The position numbers and the translations under genes are program-made. 64,000 bases of DNA from Fragilaria crotonensis. Taxonomy: Eukaryota > Bacillariophyta > Fragilariophyceae > Fragilariales > Fragilariaceae. Below the pieces are notes generated by a model. The model saw only the letters and a program-made list of their open reading frames with translations, was not told the DNA's origin and did not search any database. Where the stretch lies: NCBI GenBank assembly GCA_022925895.1, contig JAKSYS010000089.1, positions 62,001 to 126,000 on the forward strand. The letters are read 5' to 3'. Shown one piece after another: positions 45,894-55,974 of the stretch (positions are counted from its first letter, which is position 1; every line of letters begins with the position of its first letter).

Positions 45894-47171
45894 TTTAACT
45901 TAGTGCAAGTTGGGTATCAACTGATGTTGTGTGCGAGGCAGCTCTCTTCTTGGTCTATTTCTTTGTCGCAACGTCAGCTGTACTACAACTCTATGAGAAT
46001 GTTCTCCCTTGGGCCAGCTCTGGTCTATCTCGATGAGAGGGTAAGATTACCTCTATCCACTTCGGATTGTGGTCGTGTGGTGTGTGTGTCACTAGTACTG
46101 TAGTATACCTTGTACTACTGTACTACAACTCCTCTGGTACGAGGTTCATGTGCGAAGTTGTGCAAGTTCAAGTATCGGGTCTTGTATGCATACACGGCGT
46201 ATGATATCCGTAGTCAAATGGCGTAATTTCGTTCGCTGTGGATCGACCACGAGGATCATCGAGGAAATGTGAGTACCGGTCCGAATCAAGGCTGCAGCGC
46301 TGAAGCACTGAGCGCGCGTGTCTTGACAGATAACCAGTGTCGCCCACCGCAGTGCCCGTAGAGGATTGCAATTTCGTTTGAGTTACATAGAGGTGGCATT
46401 TGCATGTGAGAGGTCTACTGGATCCCGTTGAAAGCCTGAGATCAGAACCATGAATCTTCGAACGAACACCATCGCAAAACAGCATGTACTGGTACTTGTA
46501 CACTGGTACTGATCTCGAGTACAGTACTTCAATATGCCAAGTCTTCTTGCTTTTACATGTGAGGCGTGAGGACCCAGAAACAACTCCCAAGCAAGGTGCC
46601 AATGATTTTGGACAATAGCAAGAGAAATCAAAACTCGCGCTTTTTGGGAATGTAATTGCTGGCACATTTGAAAGGTAACAGCAGCTATATCAAAAAGAAG
46701 GTTTTTCATCTAAAAACTTCCAAATCCCTGTGAATTCAAAAATGTGCAATATGATTGTGTGCCAATGCTGTGCCAGCCACTCCCGTGAGCACTTGTCCAT
46801 CAAGTTCTAATGTCCCTTGGACTCACATGCTCCAAATGCATGCCGGCAGCCTGGAGATCATAATCCCTTCTTCTCAATGTCACAACACTTTCAGAGTTTG
46901 CCAAGTCTAACTTCATAGTGTCATTTTGAGGCCAAATAGGAAGATGCTAATGCTGGTGACATGAAAAGACATAAGATCATAAGACCAATCCTTGGGTTGT
47001 AAGATTTTGTCGATGTCACAAAAAATATTGATAAGATTAACACCGCCTCTTGCGCCGATGTATGATGATGGTTCTTGACTCGTCAGCATCAAGCTTGGCA
47101 AAGGAATTGTGCTGAATATGCAGCATGGTGGCATGCAATCACTTGCGAGACTTTCCAAGGCCAGAGCCATT
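45894..47171. other. intergenic, no gene recognised
   Basis: Contains the VTC4 promoter side and short GTAC-rich strings near 46090-46140 and 46490-46540. Open frames here (for example 46168-46665, minus) show no family features. Confidence 0.45.
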
Positions 47172-47693
47172 CATCTAAGGACCCAAAAATGAATTAATGC
47201 AGTATTTATGAATATTTGAATTCGTACAATTCATAACAAATTCATATTTGGTTGCTCAAAGTACATATCAGACACTACGTATACCTACTATTAAAATAAT
47301 TCATATACCTGTATAAAAAAAACGCGTATGTAAAAGTAAATGAGCAGTAGTTGTTCTCTGTGACTTTCAACAAACATACTTTTCTGTACACAATTAAGTC
47401 TACAAATACGAATAGTCATTTTTGTAGGTTTTATTAATACCAGTACGGATAAACGAGGTTAAACTTTCTTACATAAGTGCGCGCTCAGACAAGTCTTCCC
47501 AGTTTATTAGTGTGCATAATCAGTTTCTAATAATCGTCCGTGTTTGTGTGTTTGCTTGGTTGGCTACTGCTTACCAATCTGAGTGGTATTCTTTGAAGAC
47601 AGCTGTTTGTTGTGCCACATGGATTCTTTAGCAAGCACGCACGCATTTTTGTTTGCATCCAACCAAGACTACGTATTCAACACAATACAAGTC

Positions 47694-50615
47694 ATGTCAA
47701 AAGCAAACAACAGCCTCATGTTGTCTCTGTTTGTATGCTACAACCCACATTGCATGAGCCGTCGCAAATCATTTGATACTGAAAAGGCATTTACAATGCA
47801 TTTTCAGCGATCTCCATTGTGTTTGGAGTTTGTTCGTCGCGAACAGACACACCCGATTGCCCCGATTGTTCAACATTGTGCCAATGCAACTTTTGACGAC
47901 ACTGTCTTTACCAGTGCAAAACGGTCGCGACAATTGCGATGCGAAATCGTCAACGATATCTCGCATTGTGCTCCTGCTGCTTTGCCGTTTGCGGCACCGC
48001 CAATCTGACATCGAAAATCGAAGTAAGCAAAACTGACGAAGCAATACTTGACGACATGCAACATGACATTCAAATTCTTGTGGACGCCACTATTGATGAA
48101 GTGTCATGCCCTACGCAACATGATACAATTGCTTCATCGCAATCATTTATGTTTTCTACAGATCAAAAGTGGACCATTTCTTTGTTGAAGATATTAGATG
48201 ACATCAATGCACCTGATTATGCATTTGAATTGGTCTTAAAATGGGCGCGCAATGCCCAAACTGATGGGTATTCATTTTATCCTGCTGGTGGGCAATCTCG
48301 AATGAATAATGTTGATGTATTGTTCAAGTCAGTAACAAATGCACAGCGACTGTTGCCTTCTGTGTTGTCTGTCAAGGTTCCACATGGTCCGCCATGCGAT
48401 GTCATCGCTTATGAATTTGCCCTCAGCTACTCAATTTGTTACAAAATCCATCCGTAATGACCGCTGAAAACCTCTTGATTGATTTGTGCAACCCATTGAA
48501 ACCATATCAAAGCCCAGATGGAAGGCTTGGTGATGCATTATCTGGGAGTGTTTATTGCGATGCATATGACCGCATGATCACTGATCCAACACGACAACTC
48601 TTTGTTCCAATTATTCAATGGATTGACCGCACTCACGTCACCGGCAATGCACGATTTTCATTGAAGCCTTACATGTTTTCACCTGCCATTTTTAAAGAGG
48701 AGTTTCGTCGGAAAATACAGGCATGGGGATACCATGGGTTTCTTCCAAAACCAAAACTTTCATCTGCACAAAATCAAACAAACATGAAACAAGGTGATAA
48801 CAATCGCAATTACCACGCGCAGTTACATGCAGTATTACGTTCCATGTGTATTGCAGGTCCACACTTGTCAAATGTGTTATTGCCCATTGGTCCTCATGGC
48901 GAGATGCACGTGGACGTAATCACTTGTGTACTTTTTGTAATTCAGGATATGCAAGAAGGAGATATGTTGTGTGGTTGCTTCGGAACTCATGGCAAAGGAA
49001 TTCAACGACATTGTCGTGCTTGTGATGTGAATCATGAGCAGTTAGACAATCCATACGTTCAATGTGCTTTTTTGATCGCTTATGAAGTTTCAAACATAGC
49101 ACACAATGCTGACGTGGACATTCGCAAACGGTGGTCGCAACATAAGTTGAATAATGTCTTTGATTATGTCCCAATGGCGGACCCAATGCGTGGAATTTAT
49201 GGGTCGACTCCTGTGGAAACTATGCATGCCTTTCGAAAAGGCATGATTGAAGTGGTAACATTTTTGGTGCTTGAGAATGTTCCACCAAGCAAATTAGCGG
49301 CGCTAGACGCTTTGGCAATACGGTTTCACAAGACGCATCGCCAAACAATTCGCAGCACATTTCCTGCAACCGATTTTAGCCAAGGCATCACCAATTTAAC
49401 CAAAATATCAGCATCGGAACGACTGGGCTTATTTTGTTTGTCATTCTTGTGCAATATGATGAAGGTTGGCAGATTTTGCAATCGACATTTGACTCACAAC
49501 ACGCTATGTCTGTTCTGATTGATAATGCGACAACTAACACTACGCCCAAACACACGGTTGATCTTCTGGCTGTTCTTGCCGTATTTGAGGCGCTGTTATG
49601 TTTTGATCAATGGCTGAATCAAGCTACATACTGGACTAAACAGCACCATGCGGAATCCATAATTGTTGTTCAAAGAGCTATCCAAACGTTGCAAATGTGT
49701 GTTGATGACATACCAATGGCTAACGGCAAAACATGGAAATTTCCAAAATTTCATGAATTGCTGCACCTTCTTGACAATATTGAACGGTTTGGTGCGCCTA
49801 TAAATTATTGCGCGCAGCGTCCCGAATCATTGTTGATTCCAGTTGCCAAAAAACCAGGACGACGCGCTCAAAAGCGTCATAATGGTTCTGCTTACGAATT
49901 ACAATCCGCTCAACGATTGTCATATTCGCTTATGATAAATGCAGTTTATACACGGATTTGGGATACATCTCAAACCATGTCAGATCAAACGTTCCACATG
50001 TTAAAACTCCTGCATTAATATTGTTCCGGAAACAAGTACTGGAAGAGCAACATTTGCAACATTGACTTGTGATTTCAACACAGGATATCAGTTGTGTTGG
50101 CATACACAAACAAAAGTTTCTTTGATGCACATCTCCGACAATGTTTTACAATTTGTTTCACACCAATTTGGTTCTAACGTTCGTTTGTGCACTGAATTAC
50201 GGCACGGATCATCCACTATCGTTGCCATCCATCATTTCAATCTGGTGGTTCTGTCTACGATTGGATGAATGCAGATCAATGAACAAACAAAATAATGTTG
50301 TCTCAAGTTTGCCGTGCCGATTGGCCATTGTTGTGATTACCAAAACCTCAACCTTTCCGATTGGTGGTTCAATTTGGAAAAGCACCAACCGGCATTAAAT
50401 CAGTATTGCTTACAGAATGGGAGATGTCTAAAGACTTAAGTGTCATCAAACCAAAGGACATTGAAAGTCCATGCTTTGTTATATCAATCAAAGATGATGG
50501 TTCAAAATCCTTCAAACTTTGCCACGCCATTTGTGGGCACTCGAATTCACTGAACCTGTTGAGACAACCATCTGAACAATCATTTAATGCTATTCAAGTG
50601 TGCATAAAAATGTAG
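47694..50615 (+). pseudogene. Plavaka/KDZ-like transposase of E2, frame-disrupted
   Basis: From ATG 47694 the parts are, in order: a C-x3-C...H...C zinc finger (CYNPHCMSRRKSF...MHFQ...LC); a region reading LLKILDDINAPDYAF and WARNAQTDGYSF; a first acidic catalytic-type segment (IIQWIDRTHVTGNARFSLKP); CRACD; TPVETMHAFRKGM; PKFHELLHLLDNIERFGAP and E...KKPGRRAQKR; then HPSFQSGGSVYDW near 50230. This matches the RNase H-fold transposases of Plavaka/KDZ-type elements, the placement being by motif pattern only. The frame changes without splice sites near 47940-48008, 48430-48457 and 49440-49518, and again after 50018, so the gene is probably dead. It ends flush against the minus-strand gene (stops at 50615/50616). 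Confidence 0.72.
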
Positions 50616-51575
50616 TTATATGTAAAGAGTTAACCTTGACACTCTTGTCAAGCTTGCAAAGTCATTCTTCAAGTTTCTGTTTTCGTTGTCCTTCATAACA
50701 AAAATATACCCGCGCCGAAACCCAACAAATGTACTTTTCACCAATGGAGTAGAGGTGCAATAATTTAATGCCTCGTCACACAATGGAAGGGCAACTGTTT
50801 CGTTTGCATCATATACATAACCTCCATGAATGCATACAGCATGACAACAGCTTCCGTCGGATGCACTCAAGACACCAAGCAAGAGGTGACGTGCATCCAA
50901 ACCAGCTTTCCAATCAAAACGGTGAGGCAGGCGACGAATAACAATCCAAGAAGGAAGAACGGATCGTGCATGATTCACAACATTCTCCAAAGCATCGACG
51001 ACAGCACCTCTCAATATTTCTTCACCGAAGTTATCAATGATAGATGCTTCTTCATGAAACCCAATGGAAAATAGAGCGGACGCAAGAGACTTTGACACAC
51101 ACAAATCTTTGCCATCAGTCTGATTAAAATGGACCGCAGGTGCACCAGAACATTGCAAGTTAGGATGATGGTGAAGATGTGATGGCTTATAATCGCCAAC
51201 AGGTACATCCACAAATCCACGAAGATTACCCGACAACTTCAATTCCTTAACAAATGCTTCGCCAAATGCCATACCCACAAATTCTTCTTCCAAATTGGTC
51301 TCCTTATTGTTTTCCATTCGGCCGACCCATTTACAATTCGATGAGACAGGCTTGCGAATGATACTTTTTTGCCACTTTGCCTCCTCTTTTTCCAAGCGCT
51401 TTTTTTCCGCTGCCTCTGTTGGGTTCTTAGCAATCTTTGACGGCGTGGGAGGAGGATATTGCATTGGAGGATTGCGTCGTCTTGGAATGGCCTGATCCAT
51501 CAGAGATGCTTTCCCAATCGTGCTTGTCTGAAGCTCATCAAAGCCAAGTTTCTTCCGCCGTTTGGCATTCGTCAC
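50616..51575 (-). CDS. putative papain-like cysteine protease, transposon cargo
   Basis: An open frame of 319 codons. It opens at GTG 51575; the first ATG, at 51500, gives 294 residues. The N-terminal third is basic and Pro/Lys-rich with a possible nuclear signal (KRRKK at the very start, PRRRNPPMQYPPPTP). The C-terminal half shows DLCVSKSLASALFSIGF (Cys159 in the GTG numbering) and CHAVCIHGGYVYDANE (His245, Asp256). Cys followed about 85 residues later by His and an Asp in a hydrophobic strand is the layout of papain-like or OTU/C39-like peptidases. Exact family unknown. It could be the 3' part of a longer gene with the frame at 51606-51917. Function might be removal of ubiquitin-like tags, but this is inference. 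Confidence 0.55.
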   Translation of the reverse strand: MTNAKRRKKLGFDELQTSTIGKASLMDQAIPRRRNPPMQYPPPTPSKIAKNPTEAAEKKRLEKEEAKWQKSIIRKPVSSNCKWVGRMENNKETNLEEEFVGMAFGEAFVKELKLSGNLRGFVDVPVGDYKPSHLHHHPNLQCSGAPAVHFNQTDGKDLCVSKSLASALFSIGFHEEASIIDNFGEEILRGAVVDALENVVNHARSVLPSWIVIRRLPHRFDWKAGLDARHLLLGVLSASDGSCCHAVCIHGGYVYDANETVALPLCDEALNYCTSTPLVKSTFVGFRRGYIFVMKDNENRNLKNDFASLTRVSRLTLYI

Positions 51576-51605
51576 ATCTTTTCATTAATGACTTTTGCCA
51601 TTGCT

Positions 51606-51917
51606 TCATAATCGAGAACATGACGAACTTGGAGGGACATATCGGACCCGGACGACTTTATGCTTTGCAATCCTCACTTCCACATCTCGTGGAACGTCAG
51701 TCCACTTGTCTGTTTGATGCATGTTAATGATGTGCTGAATGTCGATTTCAGCATATTCACTTCTGACCCACTCCTCTTCAACCTTGAGTTCTTCTTCAGC
51801 AACTACCATTTTGTTAGGATGGGACTCGTCTGGTTCTTGGTACACCAAACGAGCATAAAAGCTGTTGTTAGCCTTTTCAAATCGAAGACCCTTAACCATC
51901 GTTAGACGGGTAAACAT
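51606..51917 (-). CDS. small hypothetical protein between the two proteases
   Basis: A 103-residue open frame beginning MFTRLTMVKGLRFEKANNSFYARLVYQEP, 11 bases after the stop of the GNAT-Ulp1 frame, on the same strand. The antiparallel-strand-like start (YARLVYQEPDESHPNKMVVAEEEL) is not a domain I recognise. It is in the same reading phase as the protease frame at 51575-50616, with stops in the 30-base gap, so the two may be exons or a split of one gene. Real but of unknown role. Confidence 0.4.
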   Translation of the reverse strand: MFTRLTMVKGLRFEKANNSFYARLVYQEPDESHPNKMVVAEEELKVEEEWVRSEYAEIDIQHIINMHQTDKWTDVPRDVEVRIAKHKVVRVRYVPPSSSCSRL

Positions 51918-51928
51918 GAATTCATTTG

Positions 51929-54900
51929 TCAACTCTTCGTGAACTGAGCCCGTTCTTCTTTGATACCTTTAATCAATTCACGAATCCATTCCCTCTTAGA
52001 TTCAGAGCAATCCTTGGCTTTCATTTTCTTTGCCCAGTGCTCAATTGTCTTCTGGTGATCCTTTTCACTAGACCATTTCCATTTTTTGAAGCTTTCCGCA
52101 ATAAAGGTAGCCAGTTGCGTTTTGAAAGCTTTGTCGATGGCGATGACTGTATCATCAGTGGCCGGCGTGGCATGGTACTTACGATAAAAAGCCTCAATAG
52201 TACCTGTGGACTGAGTGGAAACCTTATGCATCTTTGCCTCTTTCGAAAGCACAGTGTAATCAGCATTGTCATCATCCTCGTCAACTTTGAGGTTGCCTTT
52301 GGGTTCTTCATCGTTGTCTTCAAACAAAACATCATCAAGTTGTAATCTTTTCAACAAATCACCACCTTTGCGCTTTTTGGTGGGTGTGTGAACGTGGAGC
52401 ACGACAGGTGTGAGGAGTGAAAGATCTTCAATCCTTTTAATTGCGACCTTTTGCTCTTCATCTGCATTGGCACCTTCAGACTTTGTGGGGGTATCTTTTA
52501 GGTCCTCACTTTTGTCAGCCAATGCATCCTTGGAAGCATTTATCTTCACAGGTGTGTCTTCAAGTGCATTTTGCATAATGGTGTCAGCATCAGTCACATT
52601 CGTCGAAGCAGGTTTCGAATCTGGCGAAGATAAATCAATTGTTGTGTTTGAATTCGGAATCATAGACTCAGAATCTTTTTTCCCTTGGGAAAATAAATCA
52701 AAAGTGGCATTGTTGTTATCCGGACTCTGCGTGATATCGATTGCAGCAGAAGCGGTTGAACGAGGATTGGATTGAGTTTTGCGCTCTTCCTTTCTAGCAT
52801 CTTCGAGTTCCTTAGCAAGTTTGCGGAGTTTACCTTTTGGCATTGCCTGACGCTTCTTCATGCTGTCAAAATCTGGCCAACCGAGGGTAGACGTCAAGGT
52901 GTCTGTGTATAATGGATTGACCAAATTGTCTTTGTTGAATCGTTTTGGTAGCACGTCAAAATGCAACGCAGCCATGCGGTCAAACACAACAAACCACTCT
53001 AAGCGGAGCATGGTTAAGTAATCCGCAAAGATCAAGTCATCTTTCTTCGTTGGGAGTGGTTCAAAGAATCGCCTATCAAAATAGGCAAACCACTCTTTTG
53101 CTTTATCATCTTCATGAAGTTCCCACTTGGTCTGACGCCCAAACTGTTCATTGAAAGACATTTGCTCCACTTTTTCAGTGCAAACATTTCTCAATATGAT
53201 ACCGATGGCAGCAACAATGCCTAAGCCACAATTGCACCCGTCCTCTTGTCTTGGTAACAAATTTTCTTCTGGAATGCGCAAAGCAGGAAAACTTTTTGTT
53301 CCAAGCATATTGCCTTCAAACTTCTTCCCGAATGGTGAAAGCCACTTCATTGGAGCATCTGATGCGGGCATGCTTTCTTCGTGAATTTCGTTGCTGTAAC
53401 ACAAATTCAAAAACCATATGATACCGGTATCAATGGCCACCTGGCGCGTACCGAGAGGGTCAATGCTGCAATAACGGAAAAAGCACGGTCGCAGCGAGTT
53501 GTTGGAGTTCTCAATGTTCTCCACATTTTCACAAATGCATCCAGGATTGAAGACAAATGTAGCACTCCAATGTTTTCCATTCTCGTTTTGTGGAAACACT
53601 AACACCTTCTTAGAGAGCAAGCCTGGATTTCGCTCAATGATGTGATTCACAATGTAATCCTGTTGCACCTGTTGCGCTTTCTTAATGGAGCTTGAATCCG
53701 CCTTCAAAATGTTGAAGATCAACTCCGCAAGTTGCGTTTGCGGCATTGCTGCATTGTCTTTTTCCAATTGAAGCAATGCTTTCAAACGTGCGTGGGCCGA
53801 AAACCCAGATTTAATTGTGTTGGAGGAATGCGCTGGCAAGATGAAAGCTGCATCTTCGTACCTTCCATCAAGATATAAAATCGAAAGCATCAAATCAATC
53901 TCACCTGTCGAAAACCATTTCATTCCTTTGTCTGAAGTATGCTGTTTGCGGCGTGCCAGCGTCATTTCACCTTTAAGCTTGAGGGAATCCGCTGGCAACA
54001 ATGGCTCCAAAGGAAGGGGAAACAGCTTGCATATCAATGGAAGTGATGCAAATAAACTTTCCGCATCTTTTTGTGCATACACTAATCTTCCGCCACCGAT
54101 TAAACGGGGAGGAGGGTATTGACACCAAAATGGAAGAACTCTTGGAGCCACATTCAGAATTTTTCCACCCTCCTTCTGCTCGTCGTCGGCGGGCAATGCA
54201 GTTGTAAGGTGCTTTAATCGACCATGAGGCAAATGCATAAGAATCGGACAGACCGTCTGCTTGGATTCTTTACTTGAGAAGCTTAAAAAAGGTGATGGTT
54301 CCTGTCCTTGCAAAGCAGTTTGCAAATAGTCAGGAAGCATTCCAAAACCATCATCTGTTTCATTCTTGTTCATCCGGCGAAAACCAATCATTGTGTAGAA
54401 GTGGAATGCAGAAGGCTCTGAACACTGAACAAACACCTCAATCTTCTTGACATCATCTACTGATGCACACCGTTTAATGACCTGTATCAACATGAACAAG
54501 CCCACTCCATTGCGGCGCCAGGATTGGATTGAAGGTGGGTGATTTGTTGAATGATGGGTCACCCCCAAAAGGGAAAGAAAAGCCGACATATTTCCGGCAT
54601 CAATTGGATCACGATGCATTTGAAATGAAACAGCTGACACAGTGACCAATTGCTGTGAATATGGTGAAAAGGATTTGGGGACAGCAATTTGTTTGCCAAC
54701 GCGTAAAGCAAGAATCAAAAGAGTAATGTCCTCTTTCATTGCGCGTTCGATTTGCTCTTCCATCGAAACTGAGGCATGGAAGATGGTTTCGTAAAATCGT
54801 CGAGCGCTGGAAAAAAAGATTCTTGGTGCTGTTCCAAATGATACATTTTCCACAGATTGCGAATGCAATAAAATATGCCGGAGGTGCCACACTTTATTTT

Positions 54901-55330
54901 CATGGTCTTCGGGCTTGAGAATAGCATCTGCAAAACGCAAATTGTTGTACCAATTCCGAAAAGGTGTCAAGTTCTGTTCAACAAAGCCAACTTCCAATCC
55001 ACGCAAATATGCATTGATAACACCACGCTTTTGCTTATGGTTCAGCTTGCCAAACAACTCCTTCGTTCCATCGAATTGATACACAGAATCCAAGATCAAA
55101 CTTGCGCTGATTGTTTTTGACACAGTGACAACAACCTGAACGTCACCTTCCACAAGATCAATTATGCCTTCATTAGGGAAAGGAAAGTGAGGCTCAGCCT
55201 CTCGTGCAGCTTCGGCCATTACTTCAAGCCCTTGCATAGATTCAGCACTTGAAAGATTTGACAAGGCCGAAGCCGCCAAATCTGTATCCATCTCGCCGAG
55301 CAGCTCACTACTCAAATCTTTGGCACTCAT
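51929..55330 (-). CDS. GNAT acetyltransferase-Ulp1/C48 protease fusion protein, transposon cargo
   Basis: The intact 1133-residue reading starts at ATG 55330 (MSAKDLSSELL). Residues about 215-320 form a GNAT-like unit with the acetyl-CoA loop RRNGVG (272-277) and a C-terminal FYTMIGFRRM motif. Residues about 470-720 look like a Ulp1/SENP-type cysteine peptidase: MKWFSTGEIDLMLS, KHWSATFVFNP (His587), YCSIDPLG (Asp624), PRQEDGCNCG (Gln695, Cys701). The C-terminal 350 residues are acidic and low-complexity, with NLS-like PTKKRKGG and a final helical KWSSEKDHQKTIEHW part. Ulp1 enzymes cleave SUMO-like tags and GNATs acetylate amines. The joint presence suggests control of chromatin or tag status around the element. 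It remains uninterrupted although the neighbouring transposase is broken. Confidence 0.78.
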   Translation of the reverse strand: MSAKDLSSELLGEMDTDLAASALSNLSSAESMQGLEVMAEAAREAEPHFPFPNEGIIDLVEGDVQVVVTVSKTISASLILDSVYQFDGTKELFGKLNHKQKRGVINAYLRGLEVGFVEQNLTPFRNWYNNLRFADAILKPEDHENKVWHLRHILLHSQSVENVSFGTAPRIFFSSARRFYETIFHASVSMEEQIERAMKEDITLLILALRVGKQIAVPKSFSPYSQQLVTVSAVSFQMHRDPIDAGNMSAFLSLLGVTHHSTNHPPSIQSWRRNGVGLFMLIQVIKRCASVDDVKKIEVFVQCSEPSAFHFYTMIGFRRMNKNETDDGFGMLPDYLQTALQGQEPSPFLSFSSKESKQTVCPILMHLPHGRLKHLTTALPADDEQKEGGKILNVAPRVLPFWCQYPPPRLIGGGRLVYAQKDAESLFASLPLICKLFPLPLEPLLPADSLKLKGEMTLARRKQHTSDKGMKWFSTGEIDLMLSILYLDGRYEDAAFILPAHSSNTIKSGFSAHARLKALLQLEKDNAAMPQTQLAELIFNILKADSSSIKKAQQVQQDYIVNHIIERNPGLLSKKVLVFPQNENGKHWSATFVFNPGCICENVENIENSNNSLRPCFFRYCSIDPLGTRQVAIDTGIIWFLNLCYSNEIHEESMPASDAPMKWLSPFGKKFEGNMLGTKSFPALRIPEENLLPRQEDGCNCGLGIVAAIGIILRNVCTEKVEQMSFNEQFGRQTKWELHEDDKAKEWFAYFDRRFFEPLPTKKDDLIFADYLTMLRLEWFVVFDRMAALHFDVLPKRFNKDNLVNPLYTDTLTSTLGWPDFDSMKKRQAMPKGKLRKLAKELEDARKEERKTQSNPRSTASAAIDITQSPDNNNATFDLFSQGKKDSESMIPNSNTTIDLSSPDSKPASTNVTDADTIMQNALEDTPVKINASKDALADKSEDLKDTPTKSEGANADEEQKVAIKRIEDLSLLTPVVLHVHTPTKKRKGGDLLKRLQLDDVLFEDNDEEPKGNLKVDEDDDNADYTVLSKEAKMHKVSTQSTGTIEAFYRKYHATPATDDTVIAIDKAFKTQLATFIAESFKKWKWSSEKDHQKTIEHWAKKMKAKDCSESKREWIRELIKGIKEERAQFTKS

Positions 55331-55974
55331 TAGTGAGAAGAAACAAACGTTCGTTGTGAGCAAGCTTCACAATCCTCAATGACGTCCAATTTCTTGAACG
55401 GTCCTACGATCAGCAATAGGACTGCTGCACCAACCAAGTAATGTGGGCTTTACCAGTAAGGCACGACATCAGAAGGTGCGTATTGTTTAGTTTTTTTAGA
55501 TGTTTAGTTCCAAACATTAAATTATGACCGATCAGTACCTTTTCACTATTTTTGGTTATGAATAAAACAAATATTGCGCAACAGCTTCATAAAGTTGATT
55601 TGCAATTTATTTGTCTCAAACAAAACAAGCACAAAACATATTTGTTGAGATTAAAACGTTTATGTTACGTACTCAGCAATTACATCAATTTATAAGAGTC
55701 GGTTCATAATCATATTATGTTTAATTCAAACTATAATTGGTACATCACCGTCATCCATATATGTTCTGAACGCAACATCCCTTGCACATAGATACCGTGT
55801 ATTACTATCTTATCGATTCTTTACTTTCTTTTGTCGTTCAGCAAAACAGTCGTTCTCAATCATCTAAATCCCATGCCGCCTCAACAAAGGTTGCAGTCAT
55901 TGCTGCTGGCACTGCAGTGTCATTGTCTTGTTCTCCTCCTCGTGCATCTCGTCCATGCACTAGACCTGCCTGAC
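55331..55974. other. AT-rich spacer between divergent or tandem transposon genes
   Basis: About 640 bp, strongly AT-rich from 55490 to 55760, with no supported gene. It separates the GNAT-Ulp1 start from the 3' end of the next minus-strand gene and probably holds its promoter. Confidence 0.45.

Noticed and set aside
46168-46709. Overlapping minus-strand frames upstream of E2
   Set aside because: No conserved motif and inconsistent composition; treated as chance open frames.
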